64,000 nucleotides of DNA, from assembly GCA_020055645.1 (NCBI GenBank), contig CM034546.1, positions 5,704,001 through 5,768,000 on the forward strand, in the 5' to 3' direction. The DNA comes from Tomocerus qinae (lineage: Eukaryota; Arthropoda; Collembola; Entomobryomorpha; Tomoceridae). The notes beneath the pieces were generated by a model. That model worked only from the letters and a program-made list of their open reading frames with translations. It ran no database searches and was not told where the DNA came from. Shown piece by piece: positions 1-12,771 of the stretch. Each line of letters begins with the position of its first letter. Within the stretch, counting starts at the first letter, position 1. Both the position numbers and the translations under genes were made by a program.

Positions 1-1206
1 CTCCTCTATTCTTACTATCTCTATTATTATTCCAGAGTGTTTTTCAATACAAATGCATCTAATAAGCGCTTGCGTATTTTGCATTTTGGCATTATTGCAG
101 AGAAAAAGCATTGAAAACGCATTTAAAAAATAACGTAGTAACCTCAATTTACCGAACAAAAATTTTGGGGGAGGCATAACCCCTCTCTGGGACTATCTTC
201 GCTCCCGTTGGGGGAGACTGTCTCAAAATCAAACAAAACGGACTTCATATCATAAAATCCACTCACCAAGTCTCATTCCATTACGTGGATTATTTTCTGA
301 AATATTGTATTTTGTATGTCAATTATTTTTCTCTATTTATATCAAAGGGACCAAATATCTCCAAAGGTAGTATGGGTTTTGTCAAGTCTATAATTTTTTT
401 TAAATAGTCGGGATATAAGTGTATCAATCCGTGGCGGCATTAGGGCAACGTTAAGTCGACTTTCGAAAATACAGCAATTCCAAGTGAGGGTAGTGTTATG
501 GGTTCACATTTTTAGCCGAAGTCGAACTTACTGACTTGCTTCATTAACGCTTCTCCCAGTCAAAGATTTTGCAGCCCCAATAAAGGAGAATTCCTTCTTT
601 AGGTCTTCTCCATGTTATATTTCACCAAGAATAACTAGTTAATGACGGCTGTTAAAGCTTGGTGTTTTTATGAAATGTTTTTCTCACGGCCGGTGTTCCA
701 AATTCCCTATGTGCTCACCCTACTATACATTGTTACATACTTATACATAATATTGAATATACACAGATATATGGGTAGATAAATTTATTGCTCAATCAAG
801 ACTGGTAATATAGATACCTAGGTAGTAATTATAACATAAACACTCTCATAACCAGAATGATAAATTGATAAATTACACTCAAAATGCAGGGATGTTGTAA
901 TAGTCCCAATTTCAAGTCTACCCACTTGGAGACTTATATAGTCATAGTCATGAGCGTTTTTATCTGTAATTTTTATGGCATGCATAATGCATACCTTATA
1001 ACTGGGTTGAAGTAAAATAGGAAGCATTTTTTATGCCCCGTGAAATACATATTATGGTATATCAAGTTTTCTATAGTATATGGTCCAACATTTTGGGTTA
1101 ATATTATTATTGACAATTTGAATTTTGTAGGGCAGTTATGAAAGGCAGTTAATAGAGCTACTTATAAGTGATTTAAATTAAAATTTGAATTAGAAATGAC
1201 CCACCA
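1..1206. other. No gene recognised
   Basis: AT-rich sequence without a supportable exon. Short open frames on both strands show no recognisable domain. Confidence 0.5.
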
Positions 1207-1352
1207 AAAATTATCCGAAACATCCTCGGATACCAGAATTATCTTTTCGGCTTCCGTGACGACTTGGAACAACGATTTTGCCAGAACGATTGCCTGTAGA
1301 GCCGTTTCCTCGTCAACGGCTGCAGTAATCCAACCAAATTTCTTTTTTCCTA
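1207..1352 (-). pseudogene. Glycosyltransferase family 8 (glycogenin-like) exon remnant
   Basis: Read on the minus strand, one frame gives about 48 residues starting WITAAVDEETALQAIVLAKS and continuing with IILVSEDVS. The layout W-[IV]-T-x4-D-x3-AL-x-A-[IL]-VL-x-x-SL followed by a [IV]LVS-x-x-VS strand is that of the N-terminus of glycogenin-type GT8 enzymes, which transfer glucose from UDP-glucose. The frame ends at a possible GTGGGT donor, so this may be a single exon. No neighbouring exon with the DxD motif was found, so I call it a remnant. A related, stop-containing copy lies at 6625-6745. Family assignment is by eye. Confidence 0.4.
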
Positions 1353-3001
1353 GTTTGCAACAAATATTAAATGAATTTGCAAAACAAAACGAAAATTAGA
1401 TATATGAGGTTCATAAATTTGTTTTTATGTATCCCTGTAACCATGCAGGAGTTTCGAAAGGGCATTTCATGAACAGAAATAATATGAATTTAGTCATGCA
1501 ACGGATTGATTTCCCTTTAGAGGGAAAATAAGATATTTTACTAATTCTTTCTCTGAGATTTTTACATAGCAATTTAAAAAGATATTATGTAGAAAAACCA
1601 GGCCAACAAATTAAAGAAAAGCATAGAAAGTTTCCGAGCCCAGGAACTAAACGTTTTAACTAAAAATTATTCGAAGAAAACAAGGAGAGATAAAATTTTC
1701 TGAACATTATCATCACTTGAAAATTAAAGCTTTTTTATTCGCTTGCATCTCACCTTTTAGATAAAGGTTTTCAAATTTTTTGTCTCAATTTCTAGATTAA
1801 TTTGAAGCAGCGAGTTAAAAAACGTTTTAATTTCAAGGCAAATGTCAGGAGCTTATAATATAGCCCCGAGCCGACGGGATAGAAAAAAATCAAAATATTG
1901 ACTGTATTTAAATATCATAGATTATCGCATTAGATAATGTCCACTTTAACTTTAAATTTAAATCTTTACTCTACATAAACATAAAGTGGGGCATGCGCAT
2001 GGGATTCTTTCATTTTTCTTGAATAAATGTTTGTATATATGTCCGTAATATTTTGTAATTAATGAGTAAGGGTAATATTTTGTAATTAATGAGCAAGGAC
2101 TAGACTACCAGTACTGAGTCTAATCAACGGTCCATGAAATTCGGGCCAATGCGCAGTAGCTAGAAATTTACTGATTTCAACATTTTCTAGCACACTTTAT
2201 GTGCTAGGATTCAACTAGTATAAGCAATTTTAAAAATGTCGTAAACCTCAACTTACCGCACATGATATAGAAATCGAAGATATGTAGACTGAAGATTTGA
2301 ACTCGTTATTTATATGAAGAAACAGATTCTATACTAACTGACAACAAATACTAAAATATCACTAAAATAGTGAGAGCGCAAGTGAAGTTGTATTCCTTTT
2401 TGTGGTCTCCTTTTAAAGCCATTGTGAATAGTTTTTATTTATAAAACGTACTATTTCCAGAACAGGTGGGATTTTGTACTAATTATTTAATTCCCTTCAC
2501 ACACTACGGTTCTTGCAATCTTGCAGTATGTGAAAATAGAGTGAAGGTCATTTTGAACAAATGATTATTGCAGCAGAATTAAATGGCTTGCTAATAAACA
2601 TATCGTAAACTAGTACCATAAATTCTTTAGTAAATGTCTGGTACCCAATATACCTCTAATAAAGTCATTCAAAATTTCTGTTTGTTTGGTCGAGGTCTAA
2701 TTAAATCCTGTTGTCAATTACATACAGGGTAACAGTAAATACAGCATACAGATCACATCTCTACCTAAACTGTGCTGCCGTAAGCCACTTTAAAGAGTCA
2801 CATTACTGATTTTAATGTACTAGTTTCTCGGGCCCCAGTCTATAATTTAGTAAATTGTAGACACAACCAGAGATTTGAAATCTATAATAGATATAAATAA
2901 ATGTATCCTCTTTATAGCATTTTTAAAATGTTTTAAAAATAATTAATTTTTAATGCTTTTTAATAGTTTTAATAATAAATTGATTAAATTTTTTTGTGAA
3001 A
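1353..3001. other. No gene recognised
   Basis: AT-rich intergenic sequence. I see no conserved coding frame, RNA gene or array here. Confidence 0.5.
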
Positions 3002-3219
3002 TATTGTCCTTTAAGGAACGAAAGCGCCAATATACAATTTTTATTTGGTAGCGGAAAAAGCCAATATCCATTTTTTGTTTGGTGGCGGAAAGGGCCTATA
3101 TTCATACGTTTGTAAGTGGTGGTAGGCTATTTCCTGCACCAAACGAAAAATGGATATAGGGTTTTTCTGCTACCAAACAAAAGTTGGATATTGGCTTTTT
3201 CTTTCCTTAAAGGACGATA
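3002..3219. mobile_element. Foldback element with TGTCCTTTAAGG-like ends
   Basis: The two ends are inverted copies: GTCCTTTAAGG near 3006 and CCTTAAAGGAC near 3205, each followed inward by a repeated CCAATAT...TTTGTTTGG block. The copy looks like a short non-autonomous foldback element with no coding frame. A much weaker relative (GGATTAAGGCCATTTCCTG and flanks) may lie at 28270-28412, inside an intron of the neprilysin-like gene. Confidence 0.55.
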
Positions 3220-4217
3220 TTTGTTTTATGTCTTGGTTTTAAATATTTTTGTTTTGGGTGCTGTTGTCGATAATTGAAGTTTGCGTCACAACAGAACGAC
3301 AAGCAGAAGCAAGCGAAACAGAAAAAAGAAAAGAAGCCAGTATTTGCAGTAACGCAGTCAGGCAAGTGTGCCATGCCGAAAGTGACACTCCGAAAATAAT
3401 AATTTATATTATTATATAATTGAAAATAATAGTAGAAAATTGATTTGAATATTGCCTAAATAGAAGTATTAATTCTGATCTAGTTTGCTTTGTCAGTTAA
3501 GTTTTTTAGCATCTAGAAGTAGAAATTGTCATTAGAGAGGTCTTAGAGTTAGAAAGCAGTGTGCAGTGGCATCCCTTCATTTTACATACTTAATCATACA
3601 CGCCCAAAGGCAGATATAAAATTAGGACAAACTCCGCTTCAGGTACCATAAAATTTTAATTTTGAATATCAAATATCCGACATTAATTTTTGAAATCCGA
3701 ATAAATAATAAAATACGATTACCTTTATCTGGTTTCATAAGGGAATTTATTCACAGCTTTTTTTGAGTAAAATATGGATTTTCCAGCTTTCATTAGATTT
3801 ATTTGGAGAAAAGCGACCCTTTCAAATCATCCAGGAATAAATGAACATTTTAATTTCCTGAAAAATTCCTCAAAAAAATCGGCTAGAGAATTGGCCGGGT
3901 CTTCAATAATTAAAAGCGTACCACAGAGCTTGATTTCATGCGTTTATTAAAGAATTTACGGTAGAGGTATGTAATCATGTTATGCAATATGCAATTAGTT
4001 TCACATCAAAGTTTAAGCTACACAATAAAAACCTGATCAAAATTTCCAATCTCTATAAAAAGCTGGATTTATGTAGGATTTACTCCGTCAGTTTTCCCAT
4101 GAGCATTATATATATATACTTACCGTGCTGAAACATACTTGTCCATGACACTCCTGAAGATTACTACATCGTTTCCCAAACCACGGTTTTGGTAATATGA
4201 AAAGGATAGGTCTTACT
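3220..4217. other. No gene recognised
   Basis: AT-rich sequence with no supportable exon or repeat structure. Confidence 0.45.
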
Positions 4218-4743
4218 CCTACCCCTTTTTGTCAACAACTTTTTGTCAACACCATTTTGTCAACAAAATATTTTTAGAAATCACTTTTTGTCAACACATG
4301 CACATGTATAATATGTGTATGCAAAACATGATTTATAATTATTTGTATACGAACGGATAATTGTGAAGCAAACCTTTTCTAACAAAAAAGATCCTCAAGC
4401 TATTCCAAAACTTAAAAAATATTCGAAAGTTAACTAAAATGACTCTCTGAGTGGATTTATATCATTGCTAACAAACTATAAAATCTATAAATATTTTGGA
4501 TACTTTTCTTAGTACTGATTATTTGGCTTATTTGATTGTTTGATTTAATCTAGTACAAGTACTAATAGCCATTACTTATTTTTACCATTAAAGTCAAAAT
4601 TAATTTTTAAGGTGTAGCATCAATAACAATTGTGTTGACAAAAAAGATAATTGCTGTTGACAAAAAATAAAATGGTGTTGACAAAAGATGTTTTCGGTTT
4701 TTTTGCCCTGTTGACATTTTAGTGTTGACAAATTGGGGGTAGG
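4218..4743. mobile_element. Inverted-repeat element built on TTTTGTCAACA
   Basis: The left end reads CCTACCCC followed by several TTTTGTCAAC units. The right end carries the inverse, GTTGACAAAA units and then GGGGGTAGG. The interior is AT-rich without a coding frame. The structure is a MITE or foldback element of about 525 bp with several short subterminal repeats, which are often transposase-binding sites in such elements. No clear target duplication was found. Confidence 0.6.
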
Positions 4744-4881
4744 TCCCCCGAATATATGAGCCTACAGTCCTACCAACTTTAATTTTCTACAGCGGTTGTA
4801 AAAATGCCAAATTTCTGATCAAAAGGAAGTTCCTAAACCAAAATAACAACTGTAGGAAGATCGTAGCATCAAATAAAGGCA

Positions 4882-5998
4882 GTGTATGAATTTAAGAGAT
4901 GTGTATGAAAAAAAATTTGAAATTCGATATCGAATCTCAACTAATGATAACCTATGCAGATAAGGGAATGTAAAAAACAGTTTCTTTCCGATTTTTGATG
5001 CACCGCCCCCTTCCCTCAGGACACACCCCCCGAAGGTCGAAAAGCATATACAAAAAATCTCGGTAACTACTTGACCGATTTGGATGAAATTTTTTTTAAA
5101 TTGAATGAGACAATATTTGCCCCAGGGGTTCTGTGATTCATTTCAAAATTCGAATTCCATCATTCAAAATAAATTTCAAAATTTTGAAAAAATTCGTATT
5201 TTTGAAATTTAAAGCTTATAGAGCAAATATTACTGTAATAGCTATTGAAACAGCCGAATATCATATTACATCAATTTGACCTCTGAAAATGTCAAAGGTC
5301 AACTTTTTGAAACGCTCCAATATATCTTGTGTGACCTATCAATCAGCATCTAAATAACTCGAGCAGAACGATTATGATGTAAATTGACACAAATTCTGAA
5401 CCAGTAATAGGTCAAAGATCAATTTCTATAAAATAACAAATATAACATTGTCACAAATTGATCTTTGACCTATTACTGGTTCAGAATTTGTGTCATTTTA
5501 CATCATAATCGTTCTGCTCGAGTTATTTAGATGCTGATTGATAGGTCACACAAGATATATTGGAGCGTTTCAAAAAGTTGACCTTTGACATTTTCAGAGG
5601 TCAAATTGATGTAATATGATATTCGGCTGTTTCAATAGCTATTACAGTAATATTTGCTCTATAAGCTTTAAATTTCAAAAATACGAATTTTTTCAAAATT
5701 TTGAAATTTATTTTGAATGATGGAATTCGAATTTTGAAATGAATCACAGAACCCCTGGGGCAAATATTGTCTCATTCAATTTAAAAAAAATTTCATCCAA
5801 ATCGGTCAAGTAGTTACCGAGATTTTTTGTATATGCTTTTCGACCTTCGGGGGGTGTGTCCTGAGGGAAGGGGGCGGTGCATCAAAAATCGGAAAGAAAC
5901 TGTTTTTTACATTCCCTTATCTGCATAGGTTATCATTAGTTGAGATTCGATATCGAATTTCAAATTTTTTTTCATACACATCTCTTAAATTCATACAC
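4882..5998. mobile_element. 1.1-kb near-perfect palindrome (foldback element)
   Basis: The sequence from GTGTATGAATTTAAGAG on the left is repeated in inverse orientation up to CATACAC on the right. Arms are about 540 bp, with an unpaired centre of roughly 35 bp around 5440. Identity between the arms is almost complete by eye, including the GC-rich block GGGGGGTGTGTCCTGAGG. There is no coding frame. Arms this similar imply a recent origin or ongoing gene conversion. It could equally be a transposon-derived foldback element or an inverted duplication formed at replication. Confidence 0.85.
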
Positions 5999-6624
5999 GG
6001 CAACAATTAAGGACTCCATTTTTAAAAAAACACTCCAAAAAGTTCCCATTTAAAATCAGAAAAATAAGATTCCCTGGATTTTAGAAAAATGTACAAATCC
6101 CATGAGTACACTGCTATACGAATAAATAGTGATCCTCAGTTATTTAATTCTGCAAAGAGGTGTACAAATTGGCACGAAGGAATAAAGGGGACAGTAAAAA
6201 GTAATTATCAGCTTTATTAAAAAATGGGACATATATTTGTCGATATATAGAGCACAACCAATTTGGATTAGTGGCTTTGAAACGCTAATTAATACGCCTA
6301 ATATTTTGAAATGTCCCCTTTCGCTAATCATCTCAATTCAGTCACCAATAATTATCTTATGTAAATGTTCATATGTTCAGTTTACTCAAATTTGAATGAA
6401 AATTTCTTACTACTTAATCCGAATGAAAGGTTTTTTCGGCTCTACAAAAAGGATGCAAAAGTTTACAAGCATATCTACAAATTTGGTATACCTTCTTGGA
6501 CATACATAAGGTTTTCACTTTATTTATGACATGACACGCAGTGTATGATTTTGTCCTCATTATTGACAATACAATTGTAAACGAAATATTTATCCAAAAT
6601 GATCATGAATATCCTAAGGTACCA
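5999..6624. other. No gene recognised
   Basis: AT-rich spacer between the palindrome and the second glycosyltransferase-like remnant. No coding frame with recognisable content. Confidence 0.4.
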
Positions 6625-6745
6625 AAACTGCTTTATCGATTTCGGAGACAACTCTGAAGAGTGATTTCGCTAAGACAATTGCCTGCGGAGCCGTTTATTT
6701 GTCCACAACTGCAGTAACCCAGGAAAATTTTATTTATCCTGTCAA
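6625..6745 (-). pseudogene. Second glycosyltransferase-8-like remnant
   Basis: The minus strand gives WVTAVVDK, an in-frame stop, then TAPQAIVLAKSLFRVVSE. This aligns with the fragment at 1207-1352 residue by residue (WITAAVDE.TALQAIVLAKSLFQVVTE). The stop shows this copy is broken. The two fragments probably descend from a local tandem family of glycogenin-like genes. Confidence 0.45.
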
Positions 6746-7432
6746 CGAACATTAATAAGCGCATTGGAAATAGACAAGCAATTAGTTGTAATCCTATTTC
6801 TCATATAGCAAGCGTCAACTAAACTTCCGACTTTTGAGTCTATTTGAGAAAAGAAAAGCATGGAAATCTACAGGACATTTTCCATATTTTGGTTGATGTA
6901 AGACAATGTTTGCACCCTTTATCATACTTAAACATTGTTTTCGTGTTGTGTTCTTTATATAAGTAGAATTTTTACTTAAATGTGTGTTATTCTTCATAGA
7001 AATTCAGTCAAGATTTCGAATAACATCAAAGCAGGATTTTCTATGCACGTTTTCACACAAACATTATATCTTAGTAGCCGTGCATCAACAATTACTTCGG
7101 CTGAAATTTGTGAAAGACGACCTTGAAGATCACTACTTCCCAGTCGATTCTTTACAAGCATAATAAATAACAGTAGGAATAAAATACTTAGTGAAGAAAT
7201 ATATATTTATTCTCCAATGTGTAAACAAGTCCAGAATAAGAAGATTAAACCGTAGTCATCTAGCAAATTGATGCCATACGGTAACCGCTAAGAAGGGATT
7301 AGGGATTAGCCACCGATATTAGGACCTAAATAACCTAACTCGGCGAGATTCCTCAAAACTTCTAATATTCTAACAACATTGTTGCCAATCCTTGTGTACT
7401 TGGTGGTGGACATAATTTGTTGTTGCGTTTGG
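6746..7432. other. No gene recognised
   Basis: AT-rich sequence without supportable features. Confidence 0.4.
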
Positions 7433-7582
7433 TGTATTATGAATCCAACGAAACTTTTCCTCTGCTGATAAGAGGACACAATAGCTTTGTAGGTGGTCTC
7501 TTTTGTTCGTGCTCAGTCATACGCGAACTGCCTTTTGTTATCGTTATCAGCAGAAGAAAAGTTTCGTTGGATTCATAATAAT
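7433..7582. mobile_element. 150-bp foldback sequence
   Basis: TATTATGAATCCAACGAAAC at the left end is repeated inverted as GTTTCGTTGGATTCATAATA at the right end. The paired arms are about 36 bp and include the CTGCTGATAA / TTATCAGCAG blocks. The core has no coding potential. Confidence 0.6.
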
Positions 7583-7643
7583 ATTGATGCATACCAGTAC
7601 CGTATTTAGAACTCAATTTCGGACTGCCATCATGCACCTATAT

Positions 7644-7896
7644 CAAGGAACAAAAAGTGACTTTTTTTGCTTTTTCCTTTTTTTGATTTTTGTAAAAGAG
7701 GTAAGTGCAAAATTGTAAAAAACGTTACTTTTTTGCTTTTTTACGTTGCTAAAAGCTATTTCAAACCATAAATGTTTTATATTTGATTGGTTTGCGTTGT
7801 AATTTTAGACTGACTACGTCTTTATGCATAGGAGAAAAACCAAAAAGGGTACCTTTATATCTTTTAAGTAAAAAGTGATTGCTTTTTTGTTCCTTG
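7644..7896. mobile_element. hAT-like MITE with CAAGGAACAAAAAGTG ends
   Basis: The ends CAAGGAACAAAAAG and CTTTTTTGTTCCTTG are inverted repeats. The flanking octamers ACCTATAT and ACCCTTAT match at 6 of 8 positions, consistent with a decayed target duplication. The ends resemble those of the CAGGGAAC family at 41479 and 60808, so this may be an older relative. Confidence 0.55.
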
Positions 7897-8692
7897 ACCC
7901 TTATGTAGTAGACATATTCGTGTGAAAAATTTTGACTGATGACTGAATTTTAAATGAGTCAAAAATAGCCTAAAAATGGCGACATTTTTTGATTTTTTTG
8001 AGAATTTATTTTTTCTTGGATTTCGGGGGAGGGAATTTTGCCCCCAATGTCCCCCCTAAATATAGCCTTGATGCATATCTTAACGAAAGTGTATATAGTA
8101 AACGTATTCCATCTTAAGTTCCTAAATGCGTGTTTGACGTACTTCGGTATTCGTTTTCCAATTGCCTGCTACCTGTCTAATCCGCTCTAACGATGTAGGA
8201 ATTAGTATAATTAGGTTTGTGATGGGTTGTGAGGAACAACGAGAAATAAAAGGATTATATAGCTTGATCTGGACTTTACCTGTAAATTTATTACCACTTA
8301 TTTTATTTAACTGAGCTAAGATGTATATTTAGTATGTAATTATTGCAGGAAAAAAACAATTGTCTGTGGGATACAAACTTCTATAATTAGATAATAGATA
8401 TTCCAAGTTCTCTTGAAGTTTATTGCCCACAATATACTCCTTCCATATACCATTATAACATACATAATAGTAATTAATGAGCATATAATTACTATCCTGT
8501 TGATTCTTACTTGGCATTCTGCACCATGTTATTACATCCATCAGACCTGTACACGAGTGCAGTGGGAACAATTATTTGGCTTATCATCATAGCTTACGTC
8601 AATACTCATGACTATGTCCTTACGAGTACAATTATTTATAAAGTGAAGTAGGAGCATTATATTAGACAAGAGTCGGTATATTCCCATTTATA
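7897..8692. other. No gene recognised
   Basis: Contains part of an element rich in GGGGGAGG...TGTCCCCCC near 8026-8058, and otherwise AT-rich sequence. Confidence 0.4.
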
Positions 8693-9036
8693 CAGAGTTT
8701 TGTTAGCCACCGGCTAGTGGGCGGGTGGCTAGGGGGTAAAAGTGGCTAGTGGGTGGGCAAAATGTCAGGTGGCTAGTGGGCAAAAGGGGCAAAAGTAAAA
8801 TTAAGGTTTGGAAAATAGCACAAAAAATTTCAAACATAACTCGTACGCAAGTAAACTAACTGATTGTCATTGAAATTCGGAGTGAAGGATATTCTATAGT
8901 AAGCCTGGTTTTAGACACGTATAAATGAAGAGGCATCGATGCGACATCTACATATTTTGGTAGAAGAACTACGATTTAGACTTTATGCCCGGGTGGGTGG
9001 GCAAAATGTAAAAAAGCCGGCCAAAATAGAACTCTG
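8693..9036. mobile_element. hAT-like MITE, CAGAGTT family, copy 1
   Basis: Terminal inverted repeats are CAGAGTT...TAGCC on the left and GGCC...AACTCTG on the right. The 8-bp sequence CATTTATA flanks both sides exactly (8685-8692 and 9037-9044), a clean target duplication. The interior is made of GGTGGCTAGTGGGC-like repeats with no coding frame. A second copy lies at 33140-33373. Confidence 0.85.
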
Positions 9037-9339
9037 CATTTATAACGATTTCTCAATACAATAATTTTTCATTAATGGCAATGGGAGCCTTGCGCTCCTA
9101 TGTGGGTTTTGACCCATATTTGCATCCTTTCAACTAAGTCGTTGGTACAATATTACCACATTTTGTGGTCGGTACAATCTTTTGTTAACCAACGAACATT
9201 TTTCCATTTTTGTTATTTACCTAGTTTTTAAAACTGATGGACTTTCAAAGTTTACCAATTTATTTTTATTTAATGCAATTTTTTCTTTCAGATTGGCTAC
9301 TCACGAATGTCGTTCCTGATTTTATACCAAATTTAAATT

Positions 9340-9660
9340 AATTTGTCGTCTTCAGGAGTAAATAGTTTCTACCATGATTGTCAAAAGAAGTGCAGGTAGA
9401 ACAGCCATGGCTTTGTAAAAGATGGTGATAAAATAGTGATAAACTAGTGTCAAGGAACTCGGAAAATTCCTCTGTACGTTATCGTTTGCAATACTTGGCA
9501 ATGAATTATTTACGTTGGAGAGGATGCAAATATAGTAGCATATAGCCGAGTAAATTTTGTTGGGTAAAAGAACTAACAATTTCAATCCCACCTGCTGTAT
9601 CTTAATTAATATCCACCAAAATTCCTTGGATACTACATCCTAAAGCAAAGTTTATAACGA
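9340..9660 (-). pseudogene. Degenerate coding-like segment, unresolved
   Basis: The minus strand near 9610-9660 gives a short DVVSKEFWW stretch, loosely like the DVSDNFWW of the glycosyltransferase remnant at 1207. Further along, GAGGAATTTTCCGAGTTCC matches the segment at 20289-20307, which belongs to the four-copy repeat flanking the sugar transporters. A hydrophobic frame (9352-9591) covers part of it but has no recognisable domain. Probably decayed sequence; the two resemblances point in different directions. Confidence 0.2.
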
Positions 9661-11349
9661 AATATATCAGGGAGAGTACTATTATGGCTTTTAAATTAGA
9701 AGACAAAATAAATTTTTGTCGAAAATTGATGAATTAGGTAAAATTCGGAAGTATAACTACTAATGTATAAACGGAAATTATAAATACTCTGACGTCATAA
9801 TAACTCCGCCTAATGTTATAATATACTATTTTGAAGTGAAGTACAGTAACGCAGACAACTCGTTAAAGTAACCCTCAAAAATTTGCGCGAAATTCATAAT
9901 CAGTCTCTATATTTTACGAGTGGATAATAGGTATTCCTTTGTAACAGTTTGTTAGTGTGATAAACAATAGCAGCCGGGTGTGCAGTATTAGTTATAGCCA
10001 AAGCTATTTTTGGTGTCCATTTGGAGTAACAAAAAGTAGAAAAGGTAGTATGTATTTGTATTATGTAATCATAAACGGAAATGTTTCATACTGTTGACGA
10101 ATACATTCAAATAAAATGACAAGAAATTGTACTAATATATGTAATCCATACATAAACTTTTTATGGCTGTACTGTTTGCATAAAATGACAATTGTTGGGA
10201 AATTTCAATCCTATTTCGGTTATAACAACTTGAAAGAGAAGCCTTGGATTATTTGAGAAGCTGATGCAGAGAGTCAGATTTCGCAGAGGGTATATATACC
10301 CAAAGAAAATGGAAGTAAAATCGATAGATACACGTGCAAGTGAAGTAAGTCAGTCTCGTTCTGTAAACATAATATTGGGATCTCTTTCAGGCAAGAGTTC
10401 GAGCAAACTCAGATCTACATTTTCCTTCCTTTTGAGATACAGCAATGCAGTGCAAAGTTTTATTGGCATACTTCAAGTCCAGATTGGATTAATAAGCCAA
10501 CTGCAAGACAAGACAAAAACATTTTATAATCGGTGGAGTATACATTTGTCACTTTTCAATATAAGCTTCCAAGAAGGTTTCTATTGGTAGGTATTCAACA
10601 TAACTCGTATAACTTTTTTGCATGCAATTTGCCTTTCATTAAAATAGCTTATAATAGGTGGTCATCACACAATAATTTTGTTAACAATCTTCTACTTCTT
10701 CTACCAGTTATTTATAGTTGTTGCATGCATTCAATTGATTTCAATTGATGCTTAAAATTGGACTACATAGTCAATGACTGTTTTGTGTTATAAAGAGCAG
10801 ATCGAGATATTGATTGCGCGGATACAGAAACATGCTGCACTTACACTGCACTCAACAATCTCTGCACTAATACGGACAAATCGTTGTAATATATACTAAT
10901 GTTTAAAAATAAACTGTACACATTACATTCAATATTTTGCAAAACTACGGCCATCTTTTAACTGACGCATAATAATATTTAGTTACAAATAAATACATAT
11001 TGGTTTTGCAATAAATGGTTTTATGTATTTGGAATTTGTCAAAGCGATACTTATTGTTCATCATATTAGAGGACGCGACCACGAGGACAGTTATTTAGGG
11101 GAACCTTAAAGGACATTGTATACAGTGTACAAACAAACCAAATAATGTTGTTGCGGTAAAATTAAAAATTAAAATACATGTATTTGATATGTAAACATAA
11201 TCATAAATAGGGTAAGGATATGTAAGTAATTAAAACTATAAAAGTTATGTAAAGGGGTGCTTAAAATTGCAAAAGTAGGTGAGAAAAATAGGCGTTTAAA
11301 TACTATAGGTGCTTATAAATAGGTAGACAAATATATACTTACACCCAAA
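9661..11349. other. No gene recognised
   Basis: One stretch (about 10391-10588) is bounded by TTTCAG and GTAGGT and could be an exon, but no frame is recognisable and no partner exon was found. Otherwise AT-rich spacer. Confidence 0.35.
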
Positions 11350-11478
11350 TTGACATACACCTTTTGGCATAAAAGGTTTGTCATGCCACACAGTGGTGGA
11401 AAAATTGATACCAAATCGTAGATTTTTATTTATGACGATTTTTTTATTTTATGCCAAAGGTGTATGCTTATTTTTGGG
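11350..11478. repeat. Short inverted repeat beside the minisatellite
   Basis: ACATACACCTTTTGGCATAAAA on the left is repeated inverted as TTTTATGCCAAAGGTGTATGC on the right, with about 80 bp between. It borders the tandem array that follows and may be the end of the element carrying it. Confidence 0.5.
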
Positions 11479-11504
11479 GATACCTTAAAAATAAGTAGAC
11501 AATT

Positions 11505-11955
11505 TATAGATACGTAAAAATAGGTAGAAAATAGGTACTTAAAACAGGTAGAAAATAGGTACTTAAAATAGGTAGAAAATAGGTACTTAAAATAGGTAGA
11601 AAATAGGTACTTAAAATAGGTAGAAAATAGGTACTTAAAATAGGTAGAAAATAGGTACTTAAAATAGGTACACAAATAGGTATTTAAAATAGGTAGAAAA
11701 TAGGTACTTAATATAGGTAGAAAATAGGTACTTAAAATAGGTCCACAAATAGGTACTTAAAATAGGTACACAAATAGGTACTTAAAATAGGTACACAAAT
11801 AGGTACTTAAAATAGGTACACAAATAGGTACTTAAAATAGGTACACAAATAGGTACACAAATAGGTACCTAAAATAGGTACATAAATAGGTACTTAAAAT
11901 AGGTACACAAATAGGTACTTAAAATAGGTACACAAATAGGTACACAAATAGGAAA
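11505..11955. repeat. Minisatellite built on AAAATAGGTACTTAAAATAGGTA
   Basis: About 450 bp of tandem units built from AAATAGGTA, in two variants: the first half uses TAGAAAATAGGTACTTAA and the second half TACACAAATAGGTACTTAA. The open frame through it on the minus strand (repeats of STYFKYLF) is a by-product of the repeat, not a gene. Confidence 0.85.
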
Positions 11956-12177
11956 ATATTAAAGTACTTACGATATTAAAAATAATAAAACAAAACCAAG
12001 TGGGTATAATTCGCTTAAAAATATCACAAACCGGTCATACACGAGTGTTTTGAATAAATGTTCCCTATATAGTCACAAAATATATTATTATATAGTACCA
12101 AAAAGTATTACTAAATGCGATGCGGATACAAATAAACTTTTGCTTTTAAAACCGATTATAATACAAAGATTAACAAA

Positions 12178-12771
12178 CAGTGTACAAATAGTACAAAATA
12201 CCACTTACCAGTAGTAAGTGGTTTTTAATGGTATATTTAGCGTTAAATACCACTGACTAAAAAGTAGTGGTAAGTGGTATAAATGGTATAAATGATAAAA
12301 AATGGTTTCATTTTTCGTGTTTAAATTTTGAATAAAATTCGATGCCAAAGTATGAAATAGTTTAGCAGCTGATGATGGTTGTCACAAATTGATAACTATC
12401 AGAGTGGGATTAAACCGATGGGAGCACTAACATTACAGACCTTGTTTGCCGAATGAGAAATTAATTACAATTAAATTGGAATATTCATATCATTTTCAAT
12501 TGGTGTTGCTAAATGCATTATTCTTGGTTTTAGTAGCATCTTTTACAATTTGCGGTCAGCAATCAAATAAATAAATTTGATTAATTATGGGGTTAATTGG
12601 AAATATTTCATAGAAAATAAAGTTCTAAAATCTATACTTTAAGAAGTCCAGTGCTAGTGTATCTATATTAAGCTGTCTAATCAATCGTTAAAATTTACCA
12701 TTTTTACCATTAAGTGCATTTTTACTACTGTTATAGTAAAATACCCTAAAAGTGGTAAATTTTGTACATTG
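12178..12771. mobile_element. hAT-like MITE, CAGTGTACAAAAT family, copy 1
   Basis: Starts CAGTGTACAAA and ends TTTTGTACATTG. Near-matching flanks TTAACAAA and GTAACAAA indicate an 8-bp target duplication. Near the left end is a second hairpin, ACCACTTACCAGTAGTAAGTGGT. About 594 bp, AT-rich, no coding frame. Other copies lie at 27308, 47525, 54774 and 59218. Confidence 0.8.

Noticed and set aside
10264..10590. 108-codon plus-strand frame with splice-like borders
   Set aside because: No recognisable domain in any frame and no partner exon; not reported as a gene.
11430..11675. Minus-strand frame of STYFKYLF repeats
   Set aside because: Product of the AAATAGGTA minisatellite.
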